From: Stenomitos frigidus ULC18
Lineage (GTDB): Bacteria > Cyanobacteriota > Cyanobacteriia > Leptolyngbyales > Leptolyngbyaceae
DNA length: 64,000 nt
Direction of reading: 5' to 3'
Assembly: GCF_003003795.1 (NCBI RefSeq)
Contig: NZ_PVWK01000081.1
Coordinates: forward strand, 1 to 64,000
Each line of letters opens with the position of its first letter. Within the stretch, counting starts at the first letter, position 1. Shown here piece by piece: positions 36,850-47,581 of this stretch. Under the pieces are notes generated by a model. The model ran no database searches, had not been told where the DNA came from, and saw nothing but the letters and a program-made list of their open reading frames with translations. Position numbers and translations under genes: made by a program.

Positions 36850-37416
36850 TTAGCCTTCATCCCTCATCTTCGTCCTCAAGGTCTCAATACGCTTGCGGTT
36901 GACGCCGAGGTCAGATTCGCCCAGGCGGGATGCGGAGCGGACTTGAATCAGGTTGGCGGCACGATCGAGGTAGAATTCCACGTCGTCGACAAAGCCCACG
37001 ATCGGGATGGTAAATTCAGTACGGATATAATCGTCTGTCGTCGTCAGAATGTTGACTCTCGGCTGTGCCTCAAGCATTGCTTTGAGCTTACTAAACGCAT
37101 CCTCTGAGGTTGAGGTGTAGCGGAGTGGGTCGATCGCGTGTTCTTTATCCTGGCTCTGGCTACTGACACAATTCGGTGTGGTTGGGCAGGGCGCAAACTT
37201 ACCGTCTACAACGCCCAAGTTTGCGGGACGAGTGCCTGCCAAAGAGAACAAGGCACTAAGCACAGGTGCAGAGGGAAGCGGTAACGCAGAGGCTGAAGCG
37301 ACGGGTGCTAAACAGCCTGTGGCGGTCAAGAGCAGAGACGTAAAAACGACCAAAAGGGTTGGCAGAAACCGTGCTTTCCAGGAGGGCCGGACTTCGTCAC
37401 TAGGATGGGTGAGCAT
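36850..37416 (-). CDS. DUF1499 domain protein, membrane-targeted
   Basis: A 188-residue protein. A hydrophobic N-terminal segment (FLPTLLVVFTSLLLTATGC) could be a signal peptide or weak lipobox. Residues about 70-185 form the DUF1499 domain (CPTTPNCVSSQ, IRTEFTIPIVGFVDDVEFYL, RSASRLGESDLGVNRKRIE). The family is widespread in cyanobacteria and plastids; its function is not known. It is divergent from the GT39 gene. Confidence 0.87.
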   Translation of the reverse strand: MLTHPSDEVRPSWKARFLPTLLVVFTSLLLTATGCLAPVASASALPLPSAPVLSALFSLAGTRPANLGVVDGKFAPCPTTPNCVSSQSQDKEHAIDPLRYTSTSEDAFSKLKAMLEAQPRVNILTTTDDYIRTEFTIPIVGFVDDVEFYLDRAANLIQVRSASRLGESDLGVNRKRIETLRTKMRDEG

Positions 37417-37572
37417 AGCGATAGGGAATTTAGGAGACAGTAAATTGGTTTTTGGCAGCGGTTAAACCGAGTAGTCAAAACAAGCTCTAATGAACACTAT
37501 CTTATTCCTAGCGTGTTCGATCACCCTTGCTCCTCTGTATCTGCCTTTTGCTTTCTCTTTGCATCAATACTC

Positions 37573-39213
<1,641 letters not shown>

Positions 39214-39224
39214 GTAAGTGGCCA

Positions 39225-39279
39225 TAAAAAAGCTCTCAGCGGAGCCCAATCTTTCTCAAGAGGAGCTTCACGCTGAGAG
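39225..39279 (-). terminator. Intrinsic terminator of rplU-rpmA
   Basis: On the minus strand CTCTCAGCG and CGCTGAGAG form a 9-bp stem, with inner pairing of GAAGCTCC, followed by CTTTTTTATGG. It lies between the convergent rpmA and GT39 genes. Confidence 0.88.
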
Positions 39280-39303
39280 ATCCAAAAACAGTTGAGTAGA
39301 CGA

Positions 39304-39597
39304 CTACGCGTTAACGGCTACAGGCTCAGTGGCGACTGTTTCAGCAACAGGATAGACGCTAATTTTCTTTTTGCTTTTGCCATAGCGCTCAAAGGTCACA
39401 ATGCCGTTAATGAGCGCAAACAGTGTGTCATCACTACCACGACCAACGTTGTTGCCAGGATGAACCTTGGTGCCACGCTGGCGGATCAAAATATTGCCTG
39501 CTTTAACGGTCTGCCCACCATAGCGCTTCACACCCAAACGTTGAGCATTAGAGTCACGACCGTTACGTGTACTGCCTGTACCTTTTTTATGAGCCAT
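39304..39597 (-). CDS. rpmA: 50S ribosomal protein L27
   Basis: A 97-residue L27 with the typical N-terminus [20 protein letters not shown] and core [20 protein letters not shown]. The N-terminal tail reaches the peptidyl transferase centre. The C-terminal 15 residues ([14 protein letters not shown]) are a lineage-specific extension. Co-transcribed with rplU upstream (103 bases). Confidence 0.97.
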   Translation of the reverse strand: MAHKKGTGSTRNGRDSNAQRLGVKRYGGQTVKAGNILIRQRGTKVHPGNNVGRGSDDTLFALINGIVTFERYGKSKKKISVYPVAETVATEPVAVNA

Positions 39598-39700
39598 AGT
39601 TCCCTCAGTCTAATCGTTGCTAAAAGAAGTCCAGTGAAAGCTACCCATCGATCGCAGATGCAAGCTATCAAACGTCGCTGCTGCCATCAGATTCTTGTTG

Positions 39701-40102
39701 TTATGCGTCGTCAGTATCCGCAGCGTCGGGCTCAGCACCTTTTGATTTCGATGCACTGCCTTTGCCTGCTGCGATATCAGAGCCGCCAATACTGATTGAG
39801 TTAATCATCAGACGGGTTAACTCTTGACGATGCCCTTGCTTTTTACGGGTTTTCTTTTTGGGGCGCATCTTATAAACGATGATCTTGCGATCGCGCAGAT
39901 GCTGTAACACGGTTGCCTCAACCGTTGCGCCTTCAACTAGAGGTTGCCCAACGCTAATGTTACCGTCATCCTGAACAAACAGCACTTTGTCAATGGTGAT
40001 TTGAGTGTCAGGTTCAGCGGGAAGACGGTTGATGTCATAGAACCGACCGGGCTCAACGCGCAACTGCTTGCCACCCGCTTCAATAATCGCGTAAGAAGTC
40101 AT
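39701..40102 (-). CDS. rplU: 50S ribosomal protein L21
   Basis: A 133-residue L21 beginning [20 protein letters not shown], with [12 protein letters not shown] near the end of the core. A C-terminal acidic extension ([14 protein letters not shown]) is unusual for bacterial L21 but seen in some cyanobacteria. It is first in the rplU-rpmA operon. A good promoter (TTGACA-18-GATACT) lies about 180 bases upstream, giving a long leader. Confidence 0.96.
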   Translation of the reverse strand: MTSYAIIEAGGKQLRVEPGRFYDINRLPAEPDTQITIDKVLFVQDDGNISVGQPLVEGATVEATVLQHLRDRKIIVYKMRPKKKTRKKQGHRQELTRLMINSISIGGSDIAAGKGSASKSKGAEPDAADTDDA

Positions 40103-40279
40103 GAAAGTACCTTAAGAGTCGCCGTACAGGTAGCCTTTAGTAGCTTTGAATTCCGAGTTCTAAGTTTTGAGTTAATACAATGTTCGCTAACTCAACACTT
40201 AATGCTTCTAACTCATAACTACTCTCGGGCTTTTATTATGTCCGACCTGATCCGAGCAGGAATAGACAGTCAGCTTTCC

Positions 40280-40309
40280 AGTATCGCTAGTTCTAAGGGG
40301 AAATGTCAA
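40280..40309 (-). promoter_or_regulatory. Candidate rplU promoter
   Basis: TTGACA (complement of 40304-40309), an 18-base spacer and GATACT (complement of 40280-40285). Transcription would start near 40273 and give a leader of about 170 bases before rplU. The leader contains a GGATCAGGTCGGAC-rich segment that may fold. Confidence 0.62.
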
Positions 40310-40360
40310 GCCTGCACCACGAATCACAGCGCTTGCTTGGTAGCTTTCTAGCAAACAAAA

Positions 40361-40446
40361 GCCCCGTAGGAGCAGGTTTGATCACAAGGTTAACAGCTAG
40401 AGGGGAAGACTCTGGCAAAACCTGCCCGTACCCAACGGCATTTTTT
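40361..40446. other. Structured intergenic element between fthC and rplU
   Basis: GCAGGTTT (40372-40379) pairs with AAACCTGC (40418-40425), with flanking GC-rich arms (GCCCCGTAGGA and CCCGTACCC). On the plus strand a second small hairpin (TGCCCGT with ACGGCA) is followed by TTTTTT at 40441-40446. On the minus strand the large stem is followed by GGGGCTTTTGTTT. It may be the fthC terminator on the minus strand, the end of a small plus-strand RNA, or both. No Rfam family is recognised. Confidence 0.5.
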
Positions 40447-40482
40447 CTTGGAAGTCTCCTTACTGATTGGTCAAACCATACG

Positions 40483-41079
40483 TCATAAACGCTGCTCCGA
40501 AAAAAACAGCCCCTTTTCTGTGCAAACGGCTGTGAGTGGTTGATCCCATGCATCTTCAGGAACTATAGACAGATAGGCGCTATCGAAGACAATGCCGATC
40601 GTTATTTTTTCTGCCCAGACGGGTGAAGCAAGCAAGCGATCGTAGAAGCCGCCGCCGTAGCCTAGACGGTAGCCACCAGTATCACAGGCGATCGCGGGCA
40701 CCAGCATTAAATCCACCTGATCGGGTTCTAGAATAGGCGAATCTGGACACGGTTCTGGGATGCCATACGCTCCGGCTTGTAGTGCCAGTGAACCGTCAGG
40801 TGACCAAACATGCCAGGTTAAGCGCTTACCAACACAACGCGGAAAGCCCCAGGTTTTTGACGCTGGGAACAGCAAACTAAGATCAGGTTCTTGGCGAATA
40901 CTAAAGTAGGCAAGGACGGTTTGAGCCTGCGTGAAAAGAGCAGACGATCGCAGGTGGTCACAAAGCTGGCTACTTTTCGCTTGCCAGATTTCGGGCGCGA
41001 TCGACTGACGAGCCTGTAGCAGCGATTTTCGTAACGCCTTTTTATCCATTACAACATTCTTGTTCATCACAGCAGGCAT
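40483..41079 (-). CDS. fthC: 5-formyltetrahydrofolate cyclo-ligase
   Basis: A 198-residue ATP-dependent enzyme converting 5-formyl-THF to 5,10-methenyl-THF. Visible segments are KKALRKSLLQARQSI near the N-terminus, LMLVPAIACD and GYRLGYGGGFYDRLL, which is diagnostic. Three in-frame ATG codons (41079, 41067, 41049) are possible starts; the last is the best match to the family N-terminus. It is followed by a structured intergenic element. Confidence 0.92.
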   Translation of the reverse strand: MPAVMNKNVVMDKKALRKSLLQARQSIAPEIWQAKSSQLCDHLRSSALFTQAQTVLAYFSIRQEPDLSLLFPASKTWGFPRCVGKRLTWHVWSPDGSLALQAGAYGIPEPCPDSPILEPDQVDLMLVPAIACDTGGYRLGYGGGFYDRLLASPVWAEKITIGIVFDSAYLSIVPEDAWDQPLTAVCTEKGLFFSEQRL

Positions 41080-41096
41080 AAGCTTGACCCAACGGG

Positions 41097-41726
41097 TTAA
41101 GACAACTTCTTCGCTTGAATGACCTGGAGACTGCCGCCTGCGTGGAGCGTTTGCTGGTCAACCTGAAAGCCAACGTTCTCCAATAGTGCGGTCAGGTCAC
41201 TTCTAATCAACGTCCACGCAGTTTGCGTTTCAAACAGCAGCAGAAAGAGCGTCAGACCAGTCACAAAGAGCAGATTGGTCGGTTTGTGAAAATCGACCAA
41301 TGTGAAATAGCCATTGGGTCGAAGAACGCGATGCACTTCCCGAAGAATTTGCTGGAGTTGTTGGGGCTCCATTTCATGCAGCGCCACACTGGTATGCACC
41401 ACATCAAAGTGATTGTCAGAAAACGGCATTGCTTCCGCAAAGGCTTCGACATAGTCTGCTTGGGGTACATTTTTGCGCGCACGCTTAAGCGACAGTGGTG
41501 AAGCATCCAGGCCAGTGACATGGCGCGATCGCTCCACCAAAAATTTCGTTGCCTGCCCACTGCCACAGCACAGATCGAGCATGGTGGTTTCAGGGGCGAT
41601 CGGCAACCCCTCCAGAGCTAATTGCCGAAACCGCCGCTCACCTCCTACACTTAATGCCGCTAAGCGCGAGAAGCCATCGTAGAGCCACTGATATTGGTAA
41701 CTCCAGTCTCTGAGAATCGTTGCCAT
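41097..41726 (-). CDS. Class I SAM-dependent methyltransferase
   Basis: A 209-residue UbiE/COQ5-like methyltransferase. Motif I is LDLCCGSGQATKFL, then GLDASPLSLKRAR, FDVVHTSVALHEM and LREVHRVLRPNGYFTLVDF. A hydrophobic segment LLFVTGLTLFLLLFE near residue 150 could attach it to a membrane. It may methylate a quinone or another hydrophobic substrate. It lies 17 bases upstream of fthC and is likely co-transcribed with it. Confidence 0.85.
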   Translation of the reverse strand: MATILRDWSYQYQWLYDGFSRLAALSVGGERRFRQLALEGLPIAPETTMLDLCCGSGQATKFLVERSRHVTGLDASPLSLKRARKNVPQADYVEAFAEAMPFSDNHFDVVHTSVALHEMEPQQLQQILREVHRVLRPNGYFTLVDFHKPTNLLFVTGLTLFLLLFETQTAWTLIRSDLTALLENVGFQVDQQTLHAGGSLQVIQAKKLS

Positions 41727-41736
41727 AAGAGGGGAT

Positions 41737-41826
41737 GAGAGTTTTGAGTTTTGAGTTGTTGGAGAAGAGTAAGGAGCAAGGAGTTTTGAGTTCTGTCTTT
41801 AGCCTTTAGCCTTTAGCCTTTAGCCT
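41737..41826. repeat. Heptamer arrays between the methyltransferase and integrase
   Basis: TTTTGAG units at about 41738-41790 and four copies of CTTTAGC at about 41799-41826, the last running into the 3' end of the integrase gene, whose final codons (GGGKAEG) are therefore repeat-derived. Confidence 0.8.
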
Positions 41827-43013
41827 TCGGCCTTTCCCCCTCCCGGTGCGACCAACTGATTTCGATTCAATGCCGTTTCTACTGCCTGCTGCTGGTCCCG
41901 ATGAGTCATCCATTGGTGATAGGTGCGATTGTGCACCGCGACGGAGTGCCCCATCATACGAGCAGCGACTGTATCGGCTAAACCAAAGTGAATAGTGCGG
42001 ACTGCCCAGGCATGACGCAGATTGTACGGGGAGAAGGGTAAGTCGTAGCGGCGGAACTGAGAGGTTACACGCTGCCCAATGCGCTGCAGTGTAGTTTGGG
42101 TGAGATCAGTCTGAATCGCTGGTAATTGAATCGATCGCAAATTAAAGTGATCGACCCATTCTGGGTAGAAGGGCCAAACATCATGAGACCCCGTTTTGCT
42201 GGTATTAAGGACGCGAATGGTCGCTTCAGGTTTGCCCTGCAGCAGTGCGGAGTAGTCACAGAAGAACACCTCATGGTTTCTCAAGCCGTAGGTTGCCATG
42301 ACCGCATAGACAAACTGCCAACCCGGATTGGGAATGCTCTCCCAGGTGGACGCAATCAGTGCATCGGAGGGCAGTGTACGGGCTCGCATTTGGCTCAGAC
42401 CATAACTGCCCCAGAGCGATTTCAGGTCGATCGGCAACTCAACGCTGAGAAACTTAGCCAAAGCGCCTAACGCGGTACAACAAACTTGACGACTGCGAGA
42501 ATTGTCTTCTGTGGCACGCACTGTAGCGTAGAGAACTTCGACGAAGCTTAATTGAGGATTCGCCTGCGCGATCGCCTCCAGTTTCCGGAGATACGGAGAG
42601 TAGGCAGTCTCCCAAGTCGTTTTAGCCGAGGCAGGGTGGCTTAGCCGCGATGGTTCAGTGAGGAAGTGATGCTCAAACGCTTGCAATTGTTGTGCTAAAC
42701 CGATCTGGTCTAAGCGTCCCCAGCCAGAACCGCTGTCGTACTGACGCCAGTCAAAGGAATTCTGGATGATCTGTGCCACAATGACTTTCACCGTTTGCTC
42801 TGCTTGCTTCAAACCAGCAGACGTTGCTGGCAGTCCCAGGCTGAGGCGCTGTTGTGACGGCTTGAGCCGTAAGCTGCCAGGACGGGGTGGCAGCATTCCG
42901 CGTAAACCCAGTTTCTGTCCCCGACGCTCAATCTGAAAGCCCATATGTGCTGCTTTTAAGCGCTGATTGGTCTGCAAAATCCGAGCATCGATCGCGGCAT
43001 TCGCATCAGTCAT
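41820..43013 (-). CDS. Stand-alone tyrosine recombinase
   Basis: A 397-residue site-specific recombinase. The C-terminal catalytic half carries Arg245 (TYGLRNHEV), Lys273 (TSKTGSHD), Arg333 (SPYNLRHAWAV, with Tyr330 where His is usual), His356 (MMGHSVAVH) and nucleophile Tyr365 (RTYHQW). The N-terminal half (residues 1-180) is long and unlike phage integrases. There are no phage genes, att repeats or excisionase nearby, so it is probably a resident chromosomal gene, related to the XisA/XisC-like or other cyanobacterial recombinases. Target site unknown. Confidence 0.85.
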   Translation of the reverse strand: MTDANAAIDARILQTNQRLKAAHMGFQIERRGQKLGLRGMLPPRPGSLRLKPSQQRLSLGLPATSAGLKQAEQTVKVIVAQIIQNSFDWRQYDSGSGWGRLDQIGLAQQLQAFEHHFLTEPSRLSHPASAKTTWETAYSPYLRKLEAIAQANPQLSFVEVLYATVRATEDNSRSRQVCCTALGALAKFLSVELPIDLKSLWGSYGLSQMRARTLPSDALIASTWESIPNPGWQFVYAVMATYGLRNHEVFFCDYSALLQGKPEATIRVLNTSKTGSHDVWPFYPEWVDHFNLRSIQLPAIQTDLTQTTLQRIGQRVTSQFRRYDLPFSPYNLRHAWAVRTIHFGLADTVAARMMGHSVAVHNRTYHQWMTHRDQQQAVETALNRNQLVAPGGGKAEG

Positions 43014-43245
43014 AGAAAAGCTAGAGTCGGTTATCGGTCAGCAGCGCTTGAGCCCCTGCGTCCTCATTCTAGAATGGGCGATCGTTGTCTGGGGTAAGTT
43101 TATCGCGTTGATCATCATCAAATTTAACGTTCTGTTACGAACTTTTAGAGAAAATCTGCGATCTGTGGTTCTCTAGCCTACCTTGCTCCATACATAAGGT
43201 TAAAATCAGTTACAAACCTGAGAGCAAGAAAAAGCTGTAGCTGTT

Positions 43246-44409
43246 ATGGGTCGATTTGGGGTATTGCTGCTAAATCTGGGTGGGCCAGACCAATTAGAAG
43301 ACGTTCGTCCGTTCCTGTTCAATCTGTTTTCCGACCCGGAGATTATTCGGCTGCCGTTTCCCTGGCTGCAACGGCCGCTTGCCTGGTTAATCTCAACCAC
43401 ACGAGCCCAAAAGTCTCAGGAAAACTATCGGCAGATTGGCGGTGGTTCGCCCCTGCGACGTATTACTGAAGAACAGGCTCAAGCTCTCCAAGCACAGCTC
43501 CAAAATAAAGGGCACGAGGCTAACGTCTATGTTGGTATGCGTTATTGGCATCCTTATACCGAAGAAGCGATCGCCCGCATCAAGCGCGATCACGTCGAGC
43601 GCCTAGTCATACTGCCGCTTTACCCCCATTTTTCGATCAGTACGAGTGGTTCCAGCTTCCGCCTGCTAGAGCAAATTTGGCACGAAGATCCCAGTCTGGC
43701 TCAAATTGACTACACTGCGATTCCATCCTGGTACGATCGCCCAGGCTATCTACAGGCAATGGCAGACCTGATTGCTACGGAACTCGATCGATTCCCTGAA
43801 CCAGACAAGGTTCACGTTTTCTTCAGCGCTCACGGTGTTCCTGTTAGTTACGTTGAAGAAGCAGGCGATCCCTACCAGCGCGAAATTGAAGGGTGCGTGG
43901 CGCTGATTATGCAGACACTGAACCGACCCAACCCTCACGTACTGGCCTACCAAAGTCGTGTGGGCCCTGTAGAATGGCTCCAGCCTTATACCGACGATGC
44001 GCTGAAGGAACTTGCCGAGCAAGGGGTGAAAGATCTCGCGGTAGTACCCATTAGTTTCGTGTCAGAGCACATTGAAACACTGCAAGAAATTGACATGGAA
44101 TACCGGGAGTTGGCAGAGGAAGCAGGGATTGAAAATTTCCATCGTGTCCCTGCCCTCAATACTCATCCTGGCTTTATTGATGACCTGGCAAATTTGGTGG
44201 TAGAAGCCCTCGATGCACCGCATTTGAAGCTGGCTCAAGTCATGCATCCAGAGAAGCAAGTGAAGATGTATCCACCAGAGCGATGGGAATGGGGCATGAC
44301 GATCTCAGCTGAGGTCTGGAACGGTCGTCTTGCCATGCTGGGCATTCTCGCGGTGCTGCTAGAGCTCTTTATGGGGCGTGGTCCGTTGCATGCGATCGGG
44401 TTGCTGTAA
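43246..44409 (+). CDS. hemH: Ferrochelatase with C-terminal CAB domain
   Basis: A 387-residue enzyme inserting Fe2+ into protoporphyrin IX. The catalytic core ([57 protein letters not shown]) spans residues 1-320. A linker leads to a single membrane helix with the chlorophyll a/b-binding motif [18 protein letters not shown] (about 358-375). This tail is known in cyanobacterial and plastid ferrochelatases, where it ties haem synthesis to chlorophyll supply in the thylakoid. Confidence 0.96.
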   Translation: MGRFGVLLLNLGGPDQLEDVRPFLFNLFSDPEIIRLPFPWLQRPLAWLISTTRAQKSQENYRQIGGGSPLRRITEEQAQALQAQLQNKGHEANVYVGMRYWHPYTEEAIARIKRDHVERLVILPLYPHFSISTSGSSFRLLEQIWHEDPSLAQIDYTAIPSWYDRPGYLQAMADLIATELDRFPEPDKVHVFFSAHGVPVSYVEEAGDPYQREIEGCVALIMQTLNRPNPHVLAYQSRVGPVEWLQPYTDDALKELAEQGVKDLAVVPISFVSEHIETLQEIDMEYRELAEEAGIENFHRVPALNTHPGFIDDLANLVVEALDAPHLKLAQVMHPEKQVKMYPPERWEWGMTISAEVWNGRLAMLGILAVLLELFMGRGPLHAIGLL

Positions 44410-44509
44410 TTGGCAGCGAGGTTGGGAATGGCGTCTGGTTGGTGGTGTCAGTAGTCTATACTTCGTGAAGCAGTGGAGACGGACTCCTGACGACTGATTC
44501 CAGGCATGC

Positions 44510-44980
44510 TCACGATCGCTTTTCTTCTGCCTCTAAGCCTCTCAAGAGACGTTGATGTGCTGTGTGATACCGCTGCAGCCGCTCGATATCTTTGTTCGTT
44601 AACGCTGTCATACGGGTCAGCGTCATGTTGTCTTCCAGGTCGTAGCGCTTGACTCGCATTGCCAGGGGATTGGTCAGCACGCGATCGATAAACTCGTCGT
44701 AGCTCTCATCAGAACGCCGCGTGAGACAGTCCAAGGCTGCGATCGCCTCTGGGAGAAACCCTTCAGCCGCGAGTCGCTCTAGCGTCCAGTCAGAGTCTTC
44801 CACCACATCGTGAAGCACCGCTACAATCTGCTCTAAAGGTGTTTGCCCCCGTAACATCAGTCGAAGTGGATGCAAAATGTAGGGCGCATTGGCCTTATCT
44901 ACTTGGTTCTGGTGTGCAGTAGCAGCGATCGCGACGGCACGCCCTAGCAGTGGGTTCAACGATGGTGGGCTCATCAGCAT
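44510..44980 (-). CDS. HD-domain phosphohydrolase, RelA/SpoT N-terminal-like
   Basis: A 156-residue single-domain protein. Metal ligands are His23 (ATAHQNQ), His57-Asp58 (AVLHDVVEDSDW) and a later Asp (DESYDEFIDRV). The pattern is that of the SpoT/MESH1-type hydrolase domain without a synthetase domain. It could hydrolyse (p)ppGpp or another nucleotide, but the match is only at motif level. Confidence 0.78.
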   Translation of the reverse strand: MLMSPPSLNPLLGRAVAIAATAHQNQVDKANAPYILHPLRLMLRGQTPLEQIVAVLHDVVEDSDWTLERLAAEGFLPEAIAALDCLTRRSDESYDEFIDRVLTNPLAMRVKRYDLEDNMTLTRMTALTNKDIERLQRYHTAHQRLLRGLEAEEKRS

Positions 44981-45037
44981 TTCTTTCGCAGCGTTATGGT
45001 TCGGAGGCTAGCGCCAAGACTTAGCGTCTGTTACACC

Positions 45038-46093
45038 CTAGCTCGATTCCTGCCCAAAGAAGGATGGACGCTGGAGAACCATACCAATAACCCTAATAAC
45101 TTTGCGACCGATCGCCCGCAGTAGTGGCGGCATCGTTGAGGTATCGCGACCAAGAAAGCGTTTGGCTGGGCTACGCATCATCGGTTGCTGCTGGTGCAAT
45201 TGGCCAATGAGTAGCGGCAGGTCTTGTTGCACTTCCGCCCAATAAAGCTTAGGAAACTGGGTGTAGTCAAAATTGCAATCGCGGAAGATACGCTCAATGC
45301 GGTGATAGCGATGCACTGACCAATCTCGTAGGATCGTCCATGAAGGGTGCAAATTCTCCGCCATGATCAGTGGATAGGCTTTTTGCCGTAACCCGGTGAG
45401 ATAGCTATCGAGCAAAAACTCCATCATTTTTGTGTAGCTTGGGTTCTGCAGGGCAGTCTGCTGAATGATTTCTTCGCGTGTCACACCAAACTGGATGAGC
45501 ACGTCTGCGGGAATGTAGCAAATACCGCGCTGAGCATCTTCTTGAATGTCACGGAGGTTATTAAAAAACTGGTCTAAGGCACCAAAATAGCAGGCAGCTT
45601 GCCAGTAAGGTTGATCTAAGAATGGTAAGACTTGGAAATACGCGCCACCCAAATCTTTCAACATGACTTCATACTGCTCGAGCGTGTCAATGATGAGATC
45701 GTGCTCGTGATACCGTTCGATCGCTTTCAAGTAGCGGTTCCACGACCAAATTGAGAGACGATCGACGGGGCTAGAGAAGGTGCCAAACCATAGGGTGCAA
45801 ATCCGGTTCAGCACCTCTTGATATGCGCATCCCGGCTTGACCCGACCCCAAAGCAAGAGCCACTTCCAACTAGAGTAAAACTTGCGGAACTCAGAGCTGC
45901 TAGAATCAACCAGTTCATTCTCAGCGAGTCGATCAATCAGGCGAATCCAGCCAATGCGCTCAATCCAGGCTTCGCGCACACAAGGCTCTAACTCCATCAC
46001 CCACGCCGCGTTATCTTCGTCTTTAAGCGAATCATCTGCGATCGCATCGTGTTCGGAAGAGCCCACCAATCCTGAAATTGTGCTGCCGTTCAT
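45038..46093 (-). CDS. Divergent squalene/phytoene synthase-family protein
   Basis: A 351-residue all-helical protein. The second prenyl-PP-binding motif is clear (NNLRDIQEDAQRGICYIPAD, about 178-197). The first Asp-rich motif seems replaced by IDRLAENE (Asp54, Glu58). The C-terminal third is basic (SPAKRFLGRD, IGRKVIRVIG). It may condense prenyl diphosphates in a head-to-head manner, or have lost activity. No carotenoid or hopanoid gene is adjacent. The start is uncertain because of the opposite DUF2007-like gene nearby. Confidence 0.65.
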   Translation of the reverse strand: MNGSTISGLVGSSEHDAIADDSLKDEDNAAWVMELEPCVREAWIERIGWIRLIDRLAENELVDSSSSEFRKFYSSWKWLLLWGRVKPGCAYQEVLNRICTLWFGTFSSPVDRLSIWSWNRYLKAIERYHEHDLIIDTLEQYEVMLKDLGGAYFQVLPFLDQPYWQAACYFGALDQFFNNLRDIQEDAQRGICYIPADVLIQFGVTREEIIQQTALQNPSYTKMMEFLLDSYLTGLRQKAYPLIMAENLHPSWTILRDWSVHRYHRIERIFRDCNFDYTQFPKLYWAEVQQDLPLLIGQLHQQQPMMRSPAKRFLGRDTSTMPPLLRAIGRKVIRVIGMVLQRPSFFGQESS

Positions 46094-46290
46094 ATCATTG
46101 TGCTAATCTTGACCTCACTCTAGAATTCCCAGCCGCCGCTAAAATTAACGTCGTGCTATTGAATACATTGATTAAATTCTGTACTGGAGTCGCTAGCGTT
46201 CTGAAGGCAACCGATCCCTTTTCCAGTCGAGTGGCCTTGCAAACCAATAAAAGCTTTAACAGCAGCATCGATCACCTCCGTTGGGCGACT

Positions 46291-46497
46291 GTGAAAACAA
46301 CCAGTCTGCGTTGGGAAGCTGAACTCATGGAGCAGGTATTGGCAGCGCACGAAGTACCAGCCCGCATTATCGATCTGGGTATCGAATCTTACATGGGGCA
46401 AGGCAGCCTGGCAGCGTTACAAGTGCATGCTGAGGATGAGCAATTTGCCATCCAGTTGCTCAGTGTTATCAACGAGGCAACAGAAGCGTCTGAGTAA
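46291..46497 (+). CDS. DUF2007-like small protein
   Basis: About 68 residues from GTG 46291. The sequence TTSLRWEAELMEQVLAAHEV followed by PARIIDLGIESYMGQG and AALQVHAEDEQFAIQLL matches the DUF2007 (putative signal-transducing, GlnB-fold-like) family. The frame is open much further upstream, but those residues do not resemble the family and overlap the promoter of the opposite gene, so a later start is chosen. No good ribosome binding site was found, and the start is weak. Confidence 0.6.
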   Translation: MKTTSLRWEAELMEQVLAAHEVPARIIDLGIESYMGQGSLAALQVHAEDEQFAIQLLSVINEATEASE

Positions 46498-46651
46498 CCT
46501 GCTATGATCAGTCGGAAACTAAATGTTTTTGATTGTTGTCTCAACGTTTAAAGTTTGAAAAATCAGGCTATCTGCTCGGCTTCTGATCGCATGTCTAGAG
46601 TTCTGGCTGAGGTATGGACAGGTAGCGAGTTAGTAAGGAACTACCGCGCTC

Positions 46652-47581
46652 ATGTCGTTATTTGATTGGTTTGCTAATCGGCAAAAAGCTGGTCCCATTA
46701 GCAAAGATCGGCAAGAACGGGAAATCGCAGATGGGCTTTGGGCCAAATGTGAAGCATGCAGCGTGCTCACTTACGCTAAAGATCTCCGAACGAACCAAAT
46801 GGTTTGCTTAGAATGCAACCATCACATTCGGGTTTATAGCGACGAACGGATTCAACAGCTTGTGGATGCTAATACATGGATTGCACTGGATGAAGGGCTC
46901 TCTGCAACTGATCCGCTGAAATTTCGCGATCGCAAACCCTACAGCGATCGTTTGCGCGAAACGCAAGACAAACTCAAGCTTTTGGATGCTGTGCAAACCG
47001 GGATTGGTCAACTAGATGAGTTGCCAGTGGCGCTCGGCGTCATGGATTTCCGGTTTATGGGTGGCAGTATGGGGTCTGTGGTTGGCGAGAAGCTGACCCG
47101 TATGATTGAACGTGCGACTCGTGAGCGTCTGTCAGTCATTATTGTTTGTGCTTCGGGCGGTGCCAGAATGCAGGAAGGCATGCTGAGCCTGATGCAAATG
47201 GCGAAAATTTCCGGCGCTCTGGAACGTCATCGAGAAGCTCGTTTACTTTACATTCCTGTACTCACGCACCCGACGACAGGTGGTGTTACTGCAAGTTTCG
47301 CCATGCTGGGAGATATTATCTTGGCCGAACCCAAAGCAACGATCGGCTTCGCTGGGCGCAGAGTGGTCGAACAAACGCTGCGAGAAAAGCTGCCCGATGA
47401 TTTTCAGACAGCCGAATATTTGCTGGAGCATGGATTCGTTGATGCGATCGTGCCTCGGACTCAGCTCAAGAAAACCCTGGCACAACTCATTCGCTTGCAT
47501 CAACCCTCTGCCCCACTGGCTCACTTGCCCGCTCACCTGTCAGGCGTGCGATCGCTCAGTGTGACTACTCCAGAGGTATGA
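46652..47581 (+). CDS. accD: Acetyl-CoA carboxylase carboxyltransferase subunit beta
   Basis: A 309-residue subunit that with AccA moves CO2 from carboxybiotin to acetyl-CoA, the first step of fatty acid synthesis. A zinc finger is formed by C-x2-C-x15-C-x2-C (CEACSVL to LECN, about residues 33-55). The core contains [31 protein letters not shown] and [16 protein letters not shown]. The length is typical. AAGGA precedes the ATG. Confidence 0.96.
   Translation: MSLFDWFANRQKAGPISKDRQEREIADGLWAKCEACSVLTYAKDLRTNQMVCLECNHHIRVYSDERIQQLVDANTWIALDEGLSATDPLKFRDRKPYSDRLRETQDKLKLLDAVQTGIGQLDELPVALGVMDFRFMGGSMGSVVGEKLTRMIERATRERLSVIIVCASGGARMQEGMLSLMQMAKISGALERHREARLLYIPVLTHPTTGGVTASFAMLGDIILAEPKATIGFAGRRVVEQTLREKLPDDFQTAEYLLEHGFVDAIVPRTQLKKTLAQLIRLHQPSAPLAHLPAHLSGVRSLSVTTPEV

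Noticed and set aside
40238-40450. Possible 6S RNA gene next to fthC
   Set aside because: E. coli 6S RNA lies next to the fthC homologue, but here the element is downstream of fthC, and the closing stem and central bubble of 6S RNA could not be recognised. Kept only as an unassigned structured element.
41820-43013. Prophage or integrative element carrying the tyrosine recombinase
   Set aside because: Neighbours are housekeeping genes (methyltransferase, fthC, hemH), and no att duplication, phage gene or tRNA is present.
46078-46290. N-terminal extension of the DUF2007-like frame back to 46078
   Set aside because: The upstream residues do not match the family, start with TTG and overlap the beginning of the opposite gene.
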